A stretch of DNA of 64,000 nucleotides from Acidobacteriota bacterium (GTDB taxonomy: Bacteria > Acidobacteriota > Vicinamibacteria > Vicinamibacterales > SCN-69-37). Below, piece after piece: positions 52,706 to 61,541 of the stretch (its first letter is position 1; every line of letters starts with the position of its first letter). The notes under the pieces are model-generated. The model was not told where the DNA came from. It searched no databases and saw nothing but the letters and a program-made list of their open reading frames with translations. The stretch is taken from the NCBI GenBank assembly GCA_020853395.1, contig JADYYY010000019.1:344925-408924 (forward strand), in the 5' to 3' direction. The position numbers and the translations under genes were made by a program.

Positions 52706-53376
52706 CAGAGGTCGACGTCGAAGAAGTCCACGAGCGACGTTTCGAGCGAGTACTCGGCGCCGACGACGCGCAGGCCGTGGTTCAGGATCAGGTGCTCCAG
52801 GATGGCCGAGCCCGAGCGCAGATGAGAGGCGGAGGCTCGAACGTTCGCGCGCACGGCTTCGGCCACGAGCGCCTCGCGCCGCTCCCGCAGGTCGGTGTGG
52901 AGCAGCGGCTCGACCGACGGCCGGATCCGGTCGACGATCGACTTGAGATTCCGCGACTGGTTCTCGCGCGGCCGCTGCAGCTCTTCGAGCGTGGCCTGGA
53001 TGGCGCCGCATCGAGAGTGGCCCAGCACGACGACCAGCCGCGTACCGAACTGCTCGGCCGCGAACTCGACGCTGCCGACCTGTGAGGGCGCGACGATGTT
53101 GCCGGCCACGCGGATGACGAAGAGATCGCCGAGCCCCTGGTCGAAGATGATCTCGGCCGGCACGCGGGAGTCCGAGCAGCCGAGGACGATCGCGAAGGGC
53201 TGCTGGCCGCCGGCCAGCTCGCTGCGGCGCCTCGGGCTGGCGATGCCGTCGCGGCTCACGACGTCCGCTGCGAATCGGCGGTTGCCTTCGCGCAGCCGCT
53301 CGAGCGCGTCCGCTGCCGGGATCATCGGGCGCCCTGCCTGCAAGGATCGCGGTGTGCCGTGTGCATGGCGTTCCAT
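52705..53376 (-). CDS. Beta-type carbonic anhydrase
   Basis: Zinc enzyme of 223 residues interconverting CO2 and bicarbonate. Zinc ligands lie in LGCSDSRVPAE (Cys and Asp) and LGHSRCGAI (His and Cys), the usual C-D-H-C set. FVIRVAGNIV is the conserved strand. I chose ATG 53376; ATG 53325 (MIPAADALERL) is nearer the family consensus and possible. First gene of a four-gene run with hydrolase, DUF486 and a secreted protein. Confidence 0.93.
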   Translation of the reverse strand: MERHAHGTPRSLQAGRPMIPAADALERLREGNRRFAADVVSRDGIASPRRRSELAGGQQPFAIVLGCSDSRVPAEIIFDQGLGDLFVIRVAGNIVAPSQVGSVEFAAEQFGTRLVVVLGHSRCGAIQATLEELQRPRENQSRNLKSIVDRIRPSVEPLLHTDLRERREALVAEAVRANVRASASHLRSGSAILEHLILNHGLRVVGAEYSLETSLVDFFDVDL

Positions 53377-53495
53377 TGTGATCGACTTCGCCGGCGCGGC
53401 CAAGTGACCCGCAGGCGTCCCGATCGGTCCGCGCCGCGTTGACTCGCCGGGAGCCGCGCACTAGCATCAGGAACCCGACACGGTGAGGAGACGAG

Positions 53496-53987
53496 ATGAC
53501 GAACGGCTGGAGACTACGGTTGCGGCAGGGGCTCGCAGGTATCGTGCTGGCGGGGAGCGTCGCGGCGTCCGCCTGCAGCGGGTCGCAGGCGCCCGCGCCC
53601 ACGGCCGCGCCAGCGGAGGGGAATGTGACGGTGACGAATGAGGTGCTGCAGCGACACATGGACACGTTCGGCAAGCGGGACGTCCCGGGCGTGCTCGCCG
53701 ATTACGCCGCCGACGCGGTGATGTTCACACCCGGCGGGCCGGTGCGCGGCACCGACGCGCTCCGCACGACGTTCGAGAACCTGTTCGTCGAGTGGGGGAA
53801 GCCCGGCATGACGTTCACGCTGAAGCAGCGGATCGTGGACGGCGAGCACGCCTACATCTTCTGGGACGCCGAGACCGCCGACAACGTGTACGAAGGCGCG
53901 GTGGACGCGTTCGTCGTCGAGAACGGCAAGATCGTCGCGCACTTCTTCGCCGGCAAGATCACGCCGAAGGCCGCGGCGGCCCGGTAG
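53496..53987 (+). CDS. SnoaL/NTF2-like lipoprotein
   Basis: Predicted lipoprotein of 163 residues: the signal peptide ends in a lipobox (SVAASAC). The mature domain (about 45-155) has the NTF2-like pattern of a helix (LQRHMDTFGKRDVPGVLADY), then AADAVMFTPGGPVRGTDALR and strands to the end. Such proteins may bind small ligands or act as ketosteroid-isomerase-like enzymes. ATG 53496 follows GAGGAG. It resembles the gene at 55303 in fold, flanking the aldo-keto reductase. Confidence 0.83.
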   Translation: MTNGWRLRLRQGLAGIVLAGSVAASACSGSQAPAPTAAPAEGNVTVTNEVLQRHMDTFGKRDVPGVLADYAADAVMFTPGGPVRGTDALRTTFENLFVEWGKPGMTFTLKQRIVDGEHAYIFWDAETADNVYEGAVDAFVVENGKIVAHFFAGKITPKAAAAR

Positions 53988-54026
53988 CGTCCGGCGCGCG
54001 CTCGCGACGCGCGCATCGAGCGAGGC

Positions 54027-55130
54027 ATGGAGCTGCGGCAACTCGGAACGAGCGGCCTGACCGTATCGGTGCTCAGCCTCGGCACCATGACGGTCGGCGG
54101 CCGCGATCGCTTCCAGCACATGGGGAATCTCGGCGTGCCGGAGGTCACGCGGATGCTCGACCTCTGCCGCGACGCCGGGCTCACGGTGATCGATACCGCG
54201 GATCTGTACTCCTACGGCGCCGCCGAAGAGATCCTCGGCGCGGCACTGGCCGGCCGGCGCGACGACTTCGTGCTCGTCACGAAGGCGTTCATGCGGACCG
54301 GCCCGGGCGTGCACGACGTCGGGCTGTCGCGCAAGCACCTGATCGCGGCCTGCGAGGCGAGCCTGCGCCGGCTCGGCACGGACCACCTCGACGTCTACAT
54401 GGCGCACGATCCCGACCTGTTCGTGCCGGTCGAGGAGACGCTGCGCGCGTTCGACGATCTCGTCGGTCAAGGGAAGGTCCGCTACATCGGCTGCTCGAAT
54501 CACTCGGCGTGGCACGTGATGAAGGCGCTGGCGGTCTCGGCGCGGGATGGGCTGGCGCGCTACGTGTGCCAGCAGGTGAACTACTCGCTCGTCTGCCGCG
54601 ACGTCGAGCACGAGCTGGTGCCGATGGGCCTCGACCAGGGCGTCGGCATCATGGCGTGGAGCCCGCTCCACTACGGGCTGCTCAGCGGCAAGTTCCGCCG
54701 CGACGCGCAGCCCTCGGAGACGCGGCTGGCCGATCTCGAGGCGCCGGGGACGATCGACCGCGAGCGCCTCTACCGAATCGTGGACGTGATGCTCGAGATC
54801 GCGTCGGCGCGGGGCGTCTCCGCCGCGCAGGTCGCGCTCAATTGGGTGATGGGCAAGCCCGGCGTCTCCACCGTCATCCTCGGCGCACGGAACGAGGCGC
54901 AGCTTCGCGACAATCTCGCGGCCGCTACCTGGCGCCTGACCACGGACGAAATGCAGCAGCTCGACGGCGTGAGCGCGCTGCCGGAGCCGTATCCGTACTG
55001 GCACCAACACAAGTTCGGCCTGGAGCGGAACCCGCGGTTGCCGTCGATGCGCACGGCGGAGTGGCGAAGCGACGTGTCCGGCAGCCGCGACGAGGCCGGC
55101 AGCATGCAGCACGTCCGGCGGCCGTCATGA
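54027..55130 (+). CDS. Aldo-keto reductase
   Basis: NADPH-dependent (beta/alpha)8 oxidoreductase of 367 residues. The tetrad is visible as Asp in VIDTADLYSYG with its Tyr, Lys in LVTKAFM and His in MAHDPD. WVMGKPGVSTVILGARNEAQ is the cofactor-binding C-terminal motif. MELRQLGTSGLTVSVLSLGT and the substitutions DLYSYG and IGCSNHSAWH are typical of the YajO/AKR13-like group. A tail of about 35 Arg/Ser-rich residues extends past the usual end. Confidence 0.92.
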   Translation: MELRQLGTSGLTVSVLSLGTMTVGGRDRFQHMGNLGVPEVTRMLDLCRDAGLTVIDTADLYSYGAAEEILGAALAGRRDDFVLVTKAFMRTGPGVHDVGLSRKHLIAACEASLRRLGTDHLDVYMAHDPDLFVPVEETLRAFDDLVGQGKVRYIGCSNHSAWHVMKALAVSARDGLARYVCQQVNYSLVCRDVEHELVPMGLDQGVGIMAWSPLHYGLLSGKFRRDAQPSETRLADLEAPGTIDRERLYRIVDVMLEIASARGVSAAQVALNWVMGKPGVSTVILGARNEAQLRDNLAAATWRLTTDEMQQLDGVSALPEPYPYWHQHKFGLERNPRLPSMRTAEWRSDVSGSRDEAGSMQHVRRPS

Positions 55131-55302
55131 CACGCCGGCGTGCGCGGGTCCGGTGCACGCACGCGAGGCACGATGCGCCGGCGCTCGGACTCCGAGGACG
55201 AAACGGGCGCGCGCGCCGTCTGCGGCGTCGCGAGGCGTTCAGCCCTGAGATCGACAGGTTGCGCGAGGGCGTCGAGTGCCCTCCGGAAACAGCGAGGACG
55301 TG

Positions 55303-55770
55303 ATGATCAAGCACATCGTCAGCTTCATGCTGCTCGGCGGCGCCGTTGCCGTCTCGGCCCAGACCAAGGCGTCGGATCTGCCGCCAATCAAGCGGCAGCC
55401 GGGCGCGCAGGCCGTCGTGGACGAGCACCTCGACGCCATCAACAAGTGCGACTGGAACCGGTTGATGGCGCAGTACCCGCCGACCGTCGAGTTCTTCCTG
55501 CCCGGCGGCCAGGTCGTCAAGGGCCGGGAGGCGGTGGGCGATCTCTTCCGCAACTTCGTGAAGCCCGCGCGCGAGGGCGGCCTGTGCGGGCTGAAGTTCG
55601 TCACCGAGCACGCGTTCACCGTCGGCGACACCATCAACGTGCAGTGGCGCGCGACCGCCGACTTCCTGCTCGAGCCCTATCTCGGCGCGGACGCGTACGT
55701 CACGAAGGACGGCCTGATGTTCGCCCAGGTGACGACGTTCCGGTCCGACGAGATCAAGATGAAGAAGTAG
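55303..55770 (+). CDS. Secreted SnoaL/NTF2-like protein
   Basis: Protein of 155 residues with signal peptide (MIKHIVSFMLLGGAVAVSAQ). The mature part has an NTF2-like helix (QAVVDEHLDAINKCDWNRLM), AQYPPTVEFFLPGGQVVKGR and GREAVGDLFRNFVKPAREGG. GAGGACG precedes ATG 55303; GTG 55300 is equally placed. It is related in fold to the lipoprotein at 53496. Function unknown. Confidence 0.8.
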   Translation: MIKHIVSFMLLGGAVAVSAQTKASDLPPIKRQPGAQAVVDEHLDAINKCDWNRLMAQYPPTVEFFLPGGQVVKGREAVGDLFRNFVKPAREGGLCGLKFVTEHAFTVGDTINVQWRATADFLLEPYLGADAYVTKDGLMFAQVTTFRSDEIKMKK

Positions 55771-55791
55771 GCTCGCCGAACGGCGCCCGAC

Positions 55792-56571
55792 CTAGATCAG
55801 CCCTCTGATCGTGCCCCCGATGTCGAGGCTCGCGCCCGTGATGAACTTCGCGCGCGGGGACGCGAGGAACACGACCGCGTGGGCGACGTCCTCCGGCTGG
55901 CCGATGCCCATCGGCATCTGGCGCTCCTCGAGAAACCGCTTCACCGCATCGTCGGGCGGCAGCTTGTACTGATCGACGATTTGCTCGAGGATGCCGCCGG
56001 GACGCGTCCACATCCGCGACCAGATGGGCCCGGGGAGGACGGTGTTGACGCGGACCTTTGGCGCGTACTGCTTGGCCATCGCCTTCGTCAGGTAGAGCAG
56101 CGCGCTCTTGCAGGCGCCGTAGTCGAGGAACGCCGGCTCGGGCTGCTTGGCGAGATCCGATCCGGTGTTGACCACCGCACCGGAGCCGCGGGCCGCCATC
56201 TTCGGGACGAGCGCGCGGCAGATGCGCACGGTGCCCATCAGGTTCACCTGGATGGACGCCGCCCAACCCTCGTCCGTCTGCTCCTCCAGGTTGTACGGGT
56301 TGCCGACCCCGAGGTTGTTGATCAGGATGTCGGGTACGCGGCCGAACGTGTCCAGCACGTGCGCCACGGCCCGGTCGACGCCGGGACCGGTCGCGAGATC
56401 GCTCGCGACGACGCCGTGCCACTTGCCGGCCTTCTCTTTCAGCGTGTCGCCGTCCGTATCGGCGACGATGACGACGGCGCCTTCGTGGGTGAGCAGATCC
56501 GCGATCGATTCGCCGATGCCGTGTGCGCCGGCCGCGACGAAGGCGAGCTTGCCGTTCAACTGATAATCCAT
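55792..56571 (-). CDS. Short-chain dehydrogenase/reductase
   Basis: Classical-type SDR of 259 residues. The cofactor motif is AFVAAGAHGIGESIADLL, NNLG appears in ILINNLGVGN, and the catalytic YxxxK is in LDYGACKSALL, with an upstream Ser (VNTGSDLAK). It follows kdgK by 24 bp in the hexuronate operon and may oxidise or reduce a keto-sugar acid. The specific substrate is not readable. Confidence 0.88.
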   Translation of the reverse strand: MDYQLNGKLAFVAAGAHGIGESIADLLTHEGAVVIVADTDGDTLKEKAGKWHGVVASDLATGPGVDRAVAHVLDTFGRVPDILINNLGVGNPYNLEEQTDEGWAASIQVNLMGTVRICRALVPKMAARGSGAVVNTGSDLAKQPEPAFLDYGACKSALLYLTKAMAKQYAPKVRVNTVLPGPIWSRMWTRPGGILEQIVDQYKLPPDDAVKRFLEERQMPMGIGQPEDVAHAVVFLASPRAKFITGASLDIGGTIRGLI

Positions 56572-56595
56572 GGTGACTCCGCGGTGAAGGGTGAA

Positions 56596-57627
56596 TCAGC
56601 GCTGGACGCGGCCCGAGCCGTCGCCCTGCAGCAGGCGTTGCACGTCCCCGAGGCCGATCAGGCAGAAGTCGCCCGGCACCGAATGCTTCAGGCACCCGGC
56701 GGCTGCGCCGAACTCGAGGGCGTCGCGGTCGCTTGCGAGCGACCGCAGTCCGTAGATCAGTCCCGCCGCGAAGGCATCCCCGCTGCCGACGCGGTCGACG
56801 ATGTGCGTGATGTCGTACTTGAGGCTGAGCAGGAACTCGCGGCGGTTGTGCAGGCAGGCGCCCCACACGTTGTGATCGGCGCTGCGGCTCTCCCTGAGCG
56901 TGATGACCTGCTTCTCCAGGTTCGGGAACGCGTCGAGCACGCGCTCCGCCAGCGCGCGGTAGGCCTCGGCGTCGAGGTGGCCCGAGCGTGCATCGGCGGT
57001 CGACGCGATGCCGAGCGACTGCTGGCAGTCTTCCTCGTTCGCGATGCCGACCTGCACCAGCTTCACGATCTCGCGCATCACCGTCGGGGCGTCCTTGCCG
57101 TACTTCCAGAGGTTCGCCCGGTAGTTGTAGTCGCACGAGACGGTGATCTGGCGCGAGCGCGCCTGACGGACGGCCTCGAGCGCCAGGCCGGCCGCCGAGG
57201 CGCTGATCGCCGGCGTGATGCCGGAGACGTGGAACCAGTCGGCGCCGGCGAACACGGCGTCCCAGTCGAAGAGATTCGGCGTCGCGACGGCGATCGACGA
57301 GCCGGCGCGATCGTAGACGACGCGGCTCGGCCGCTGGGCCGCGCCGGCCTCGAGGTAGTAGATGCCGACGCGGTCGCCCGCGCGCCGGATGCGGCTCGTG
57401 TCGACGCCCGCGCGGCGCAGCTCGCGAATCGCGGCGTCGCCGATCGGGTTGGCGGGCAGCACGGTGACGAACGCGGCCGCCGTGCCGAGCTGCGCGAGCG
57501 CGACGGCGACGTTGCTCTCGGCGCCGCCGAACGTCGCCTCGAAGGCCGGCGACTGGAGCAGCCGCTCGTGCGCCGGCGGTTTCAGGCGCAGCATGATCTC
57601 GCCGAAGGTCACGACCAGCGCGGCCAT
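56596..57627 (-). CDS. kdgK: 2-dehydro-3-deoxygluconokinase (PfkB family)
   Basis: Sugar kinase of 343 residues that phosphorylates KDG to KDPG. FGEIMLRLKPPAHERLLQSP is the usual N-terminus, GGAESNVAVALAQLG the first PfkB signature, and DRVGSGDAFAAGLIYGL the second, with the catalytic Asp. It begins ATG 57627, 4 bp from the KDPG aldolase stop. Context (aldolase, UxaC) makes the KDG kinase assignment secure over fructokinase. Confidence 0.93.
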   Translation of the reverse strand: MAALVVTFGEIMLRLKPPAHERLLQSPAFEATFGGAESNVAVALAQLGTAAAFVTVLPANPIGDAAIRELRRAGVDTSRIRRAGDRVGIYYLEAGAAQRPSRVVYDRAGSSIAVATPNLFDWDAVFAGADWFHVSGITPAISASAAGLALEAVRQARSRQITVSCDYNYRANLWKYGKDAPTVMREIVKLVQVGIANEEDCQQSLGIASTADARSGHLDAEAYRALAERVLDAFPNLEKQVITLRESRSADHNVWGACLHNRREFLLSLKYDITHIVDRVGSGDAFAAGLIYGLRSLASDRDALEFGAAAGCLKHSVPGDFCLIGLGDVQRLLQGDGSGRVQR

Positions 57628-57631
57628 CGCG

Positions 57632-58291
57632 TCAGCGTCCTGCCGCCGCCGGCCGGGCAGCCGCCACGGCATCGCGCGCGGCGTCGCGCACTCGATCGAA
57701 CGCGCCCGCGGCGATCCACGCCGCCGGCGTCATCCACGATCCGCCGCAAGCCACGACCTTGTCGAACGAGAGGTACGCCGCCAGGTTCGCCGCGCTGATG
57801 CCGCCGGTCGGCAGGTACTCGAGCGTGGGAAAAGGCGCGGCGATGGCCTTGAGATAGGGAAGCCCGCCGATCGGCTCGATCGGGAACACCTTCACGACCT
57901 CGAGCCCCTGTTCGAGCGCCATCTCGATGTCGGTCGGCGTGCAGACGCCGGGGAAGATCGGCAGGCCGTGATCCTGGCACCAGCGCACGACGCGTCGGTT
58001 CAGGCCCGGGGACAGCACGAAGCGGGCGCCGCACGACTGCGCGAGCGCCGCCTGTTCCGGGCTCAGGACCGTGCCGGCGCCCACGAGCAGGTCTGGCCGT
58101 TCGCCGGTGATGCGCCGGAGCGATTCGGCCGCCGACGCCGTGCGAAACGTCACCTCCGCACAGGGCAGTCCGCCGCTGGCGAGCGCGTCGACGAGCGGCA
58201 CGGCCTTGGACGGATCGTCGATCGTGATGATCGGCACGAGGCGGGTTCGTCGAATCCGCGTGAGGATGTCGGACACCACGGGCTCATACAT
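57632..58291 (-). CDS. KDPG / KHG aldolase
   Basis: Class-I aldolase of 219 residues splitting KDPG into pyruvate and glyceraldehyde-3-phosphate. Glu in AEVTFRT, the Schiff-base Lys in VVKVFPIEPIGG and PTGGIS are conserved. GAGTVLSPEQ and PGVCTPTDIEMALEQG complete the pattern. It starts ATG 58291 overlapping the uxaC stop (TAATG) and feeds the Entner-Doudoroff end of hexuronate breakdown. Confidence 0.94.
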   Translation of the reverse strand: MYEPVVSDILTRIRRTRLVPIITIDDPSKAVPLVDALASGGLPCAEVTFRTASAAESLRRITGERPDLLVGAGTVLSPEQAALAQSCGARFVLSPGLNRRVVRWCQDHGLPIFPGVCTPTDIEMALEQGLEVVKVFPIEPIGGLPYLKAIAAPFPTLEYLPTGGISAANLAAYLSFDKVVACGGSWMTPAAWIAAGAFDRVRDAARDAVAAARPAAAGR

Positions 58292-59697
58292 TAGCAGTCC
58301 TTCAGGCGGTAGGCATCCTTCGCGAGATCGTAGGCCAGCGCGCGCGCCATCTCGCGAGCGTCGTCCTGGCTCACGACGTGCCTGGCGACGAGGCCGGCCA
58401 GCCAGTTGGCGTCGACGCGCCGTGCCAGATCGTGGCGTGCCGGGATGGAGCAGAACGACCTCGTGTCGTCGTTGAAGCCGGCCGTGTTGTAGATCCCCGC
58501 GGTCTCGGTCGTCTGGCGCCGGAAGCGGATCATGCCCTCGATGCTGTCGTGGAACCACCACGGCGGGCCGAGCCGGACGGCCGGGTAGTGGCCCGCGAGC
58601 GGCGCGAGCTCGCGCGAGTACGTGGCCTCGTCGAGGGTGAAGAGGATCAGACGGAATCGCGGATCGTTGCCGAACGCATTCAGCAGTGGCATCAGATTCC
58701 GCGTGAACTCGGTCGCGATCGGGATGTCGCCGCCGCGGTCGGCGCCGAACCGCTCGAACAGCGCCGCGTCGTGGTTGCGGAGCGAGCCCGGATGCAATTG
58801 CATCACGAGCCCGTCATCGACCGACGCGCGCGCCATCTCCATCAGCATGTGCGCCTCGAACCGGCGCTCGTCGTCGAGCGCCGCCCGGCCGTCGCACGCG
58901 CACCGGAAGAGCCGGTCGGCGTCGTCGCGTTCGAGCCAGCCGGTTCGGGGCGCCTCGACGGCGTGGTCGGTGGCGGTCGCACCGAGCGATCGAAAGGCGC
59001 GGCGGCGATCGACGAGCGCATCGACGAAGCCGGCGTAGTCCACGATCCGGCGGCCCGAGACGCGAGCCAGCCGCTCGAGCTCGTGCGGCCAGCCAGGCGA
59101 GGCGATCTTCAACAGCGCGTCCGGACGGTAGGTCGGGATGACGCGTCCCGGCCAGCCCGACTCGCGGATGCGCCGATGGTGATCGAGCGTGTCTGCGGCC
59201 GCGTCGGTCGTGGCCAGCACCTCCACGTTGAACCGCTCGAAGAGCCGGCGCGGCCTGAACGCGGGCGACCGGAGCCGCTCGGCGATGGCGTCGTAGACGT
59301 ACAGCGCCGTGTCGGGCCCGAGCGGGCGATCGACGCCGAAGACCTCGGCGATCTGGTAGTCGAGCCACGCGGCGGTCGGCGTGCCGCGGAAGAGGTGATA
59401 CGCCGCGCCCAGCGTGGCCCACGTGGCGCGAGGATCGACGGCCTCGACGCTGCCGTCCCGGCGCGCGACGCCGAGCGCGTCGAGCGCGATGCCCTGCGAG
59501 TAGAGCATGCGCAGGATGTAATGGTCGGGCAGGATGACGAGCGACGTCGGCTCGGGAAACGGCCGGTCGTCGGCGAGGATGGCCGGATCGACGTGCCCGT
59601 GGGGGCAGATGAGCGGCAGCGCGCGCGTTTCCTCGTAGAGCGCGCGTGCGACGGCCCGGACGCCGGGTTCCGGGTCGAAGAAGCGATCGGGGTGCAT
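58291..59697 (-). CDS. uxaC: Glucuronate isomerase
   Basis: UxaC, 468 residues, isomerises glucuronate to fructuronate (or galacturonate to tagaturonate). Amidohydrolase-like metal motif ICPHGHVDP near the N-terminus and the family signature LGPPWWFHDSIEGMIRFR, with GGRDVLIP-type loop replaced by TETAGIYNTAGFNDDTRSFC, are visible. ATG 59697 overlaps the SDR stop (TGATG). Confidence 0.94.
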   Translation of the reverse strand: MHPDRFFDPEPGVRAVARALYEETRALPLICPHGHVDPAILADDRPFPEPTSLVILPDHYILRMLYSQGIALDALGVARRDGSVEAVDPRATWATLGAAYHLFRGTPTAAWLDYQIAEVFGVDRPLGPDTALYVYDAIAERLRSPAFRPRRLFERFNVEVLATTDAAADTLDHHRRIRESGWPGRVIPTYRPDALLKIASPGWPHELERLARVSGRRIVDYAGFVDALVDRRRAFRSLGATATDHAVEAPRTGWLERDDADRLFRCACDGRAALDDERRFEAHMLMEMARASVDDGLVMQLHPGSLRNHDAALFERFGADRGGDIPIATEFTRNLMPLLNAFGNDPRFRLILFTLDEATYSRELAPLAGHYPAVRLGPPWWFHDSIEGMIRFRRQTTETAGIYNTAGFNDDTRSFCSIPARHDLARRVDANWLAGLVARHVVSQDDAREMARALAYDLAKDAYRLKDC

Positions 59698-60512
59698 CAC
59701 ACCCCGCTGAAGGCGCTGAAGCCGCCGTCCACCGGGATGACCGCGCCGGTGACGAACGACGCGGCGTCGCTGCACAGCCAGTGCACCGGGCCGACCAGCT
59801 CGTCGGCCCGTCCGAAGCGGCCCATCGGCGTGAGGTCGACGATCGTGCGGCCGCGATCGGTGTAGGCGCCGTCCTCGTTCACGAGCAGCCGGCGGTTCTG
59901 GTTGCCGAGGAAGAATCCCGGCGCGACGGCGTTGACCCGCAGGCCCGCCCCGTACCGGCGCGCGAGGTCCATGGCCAGCCATCGGGTGAACGTGTCGATC
60001 GCGCCCTTCGCCACGCCATAGCCCATCGCGCCCGTGATCGCGCGATCGGCGGCCATCGACGAGAGGTTGACGATCACGCCGGCGCGCCGCTCGGCCATCG
60101 CCTGGCCGACGACGAGCGACGGCACGATCGTGCCGTGGAGGTTGAGGCGCAGCACGTCGTCGAAGGCCGCGAGCGGGACGTCGAAGATCGGGCGGCCGTC
60201 GTTGCGCGCGGCCGGCACGTTGCCGCCGGCGCCGTTGATCAGGATGTCGATCCGCCCCCAGGCGCGCAGCACTTCGTCGCGGCCTGCGGCCATCTGGCCC
60301 TCGTCCACCACGTCGGCGACGATCGGCAGCACGTCGCCGCCCGCCTCACGAAGCGCCTGGATCTTGTCATCGAGCGCATCGCGCCGGCGGCCGACGACGG
60401 CCACGCGGACGCCGGCGCCGGCGAGGCTCGCGGCGAGCACGCCGCCGAGCACGCCGTAGCCGCCGGTGACGATCGCCACGCGGCCGGCGAGCGAGAACCT
60501 ATCGTCTGCCAC
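59697..60512 (-). CDS. SDR dehydrogenase, probable D-mannonate/fructuronate oxidoreductase
   Basis: SDR of 271 residues. The cofactor site is AIVTGGYGVLGGVLAASLAG, INGAGGN is the NNAG variant, and the catalytic Tyr/Lys is GYGVAKGAID with Ser in VNLSSMAAD. An N- and C-terminal pattern like fructuronate reductases of the SDR type (UxuB-like), plus its place first in the operon before uxaC, suggests fructuronate to mannonate reduction. Start is GTG 60512. Substrate is inferred from context. Confidence 0.85.
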   Translation of the reverse strand: MADDRFSLAGRVAIVTGGYGVLGGVLAASLAGAGVRVAVVGRRRDALDDKIQALREAGGDVLPIVADVVDEGQMAAGRDEVLRAWGRIDILINGAGGNVPAARNDGRPIFDVPLAAFDDVLRLNLHGTIVPSLVVGQAMAERRAGVIVNLSSMAADRAITGAMGYGVAKGAIDTFTRWLAMDLARRYGAGLRVNAVAPGFFLGNQNRRLLVNEDGAYTDRGRTIVDLTPMGRFGRADELVGPVHWLCSDAASFVTGAVIPVDGGFSAFSGV

Positions 60513-60602
60513 TGGGCCTCCACCTGTCGCCGGACATCGGCAGATGATAGCCGCCGCCGGCCGCGTCGCGCCAGGCGGCGCCGCTCGCGCACGCGCGTCG
60601 GA

Positions 60603-60608
60603 TACAAT
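60603..60608 (+). promoter_or_regulatory. Candidate -10 of the isomerase-like gene
   Basis: TACAAT lies 12 bases before the ATG at 60621 in the 108-bp gap to the divergent SDR gene. No clear -35 or Shine-Dalgarno is seen, so the leader would be very short. Confidence 0.4.
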
Positions 60609-60620
60609 GCGCGCCTTGCC

Positions 60621-61484
60621 ATGATCGCTCTCGCCGCCATCACGGACGAGTTCTCGCCCGATCTCGATCGCGCGCTCGACGGCATGGCGTCGGTCGGCAT
60701 GACCGGCGCGGAGCTGCGCGTGATCGACGGCCGCAACATCCTGGAGCTCGGCCCCGCGGAGGTGGACGACGTCCGTCGCCGGATCGCTGCCCGAGGCCTG
60801 TCGATCGTCGGCATCGCCTCGCCGCTGCTGAAGTGCGTGCTGCCCGACGCGCCGCCCGTCGATGCACGGCTGCAGCAGGACGTGTTCGGGGCGCCCTACA
60901 CGTACGACGATCAGCCCCGCCTGTCCGAGCGGGCGCTCGACATCGCCGAACGCATGGGCGCGCGCGTCATCAGGGTGTTCTCGTACTGGCGGACGGTGGA
61001 GCCGGAGGAGACGATGGATCGCGTGGGCGAGGCGCTCGCCGAGCTGGCGGAGCGGGCGGCGCGGCGCGGGCTGATCATCGGGCTCGAGAACGAGGCGGCG
61101 TGCAACGTCGGAACCGGCGCCGAGACGGCGCGCGTGCTCGACGTCGTCGGCCATCCCGCGCTCGGCGTCGTGTGGGATCCGGCCAATGCGACGCTGCTGG
61201 GAGAAACGCCGTATCCCGACGGCTACGGCGCCCTGCCGGCCGGGCGCATCGTGCACGTCCACGCCAAGGACTGCCGCGTGCCGGTGCAGGCGTTCACGCC
61301 GGAGTGGGGGCCGATCGGCGAGATGGGCGTCGACTGGCGCGGGCAGATCGCCGCGCTGGTCCGCGACGGATATGCCGGGTGGATCAGCCTCGAGACGCAC
61401 TGGCGCGGCCCGCGCGGCGACAAGTTCGAAGCGAGCGTGATCTGCGGCGAACGGCTGGCCGCGCTGGTCGGCCGCGCCGGCTAG
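60621..61484 (+). CDS. Sugar phosphate isomerase/epimerase family TIM barrel
   Basis: Xylose-isomerase-like barrel of 287 residues. Metal and substrate residues: Glu in ITDEFSPDLDRALDGMASVG, Glu in GLENEAACNVGTG, Asp in VWDPANATLLGE, His in HVHAKDC, and Glu in ISLETHWRG. It diverges from the hexuronate operon. It could be a sugar-acid isomerase or dehydratase in the same pathway; the missing mannonate dehydratase step (UxuA, also a xylose-isomerase-like barrel but about 100 residues longer) is one option. The exact reaction is unknown. Confidence 0.85.
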   Translation: MIALAAITDEFSPDLDRALDGMASVGMTGAELRVIDGRNILELGPAEVDDVRRRIAARGLSIVGIASPLLKCVLPDAPPVDARLQQDVFGAPYTYDDQPRLSERALDIAERMGARVIRVFSYWRTVEPEETMDRVGEALAELAERAARRGLIIGLENEAACNVGTGAETARVLDVVGHPALGVVWDPANATLLGETPYPDGYGALPAGRIVHVHAKDCRVPVQAFTPEWGPIGEMGVDWRGQIAALVRDGYAGWISLETHWRGPRGDKFEASVICGERLAALVGRAG

Positions 61485-61491
61485 ATTCCGG

Positions 61492-61512
61492 GCTGCCGCG
61501 CCGCGCGGCAGC
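61492..61512. terminator. Stem-loop between isomerase and transporter genes
   Basis: Perfect 9-bp stem GCTGCCGCG/CGCGGCAGC with a CCG loop, 7 bp after the isomerase stop. No U-run follows, so it may be an mRNA-stability or attenuation hairpin rather than a full terminator. Confidence 0.4.
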
Positions 61513-61541
61513 AGCCGCGGCCATCACCGCGACGGAGGACC

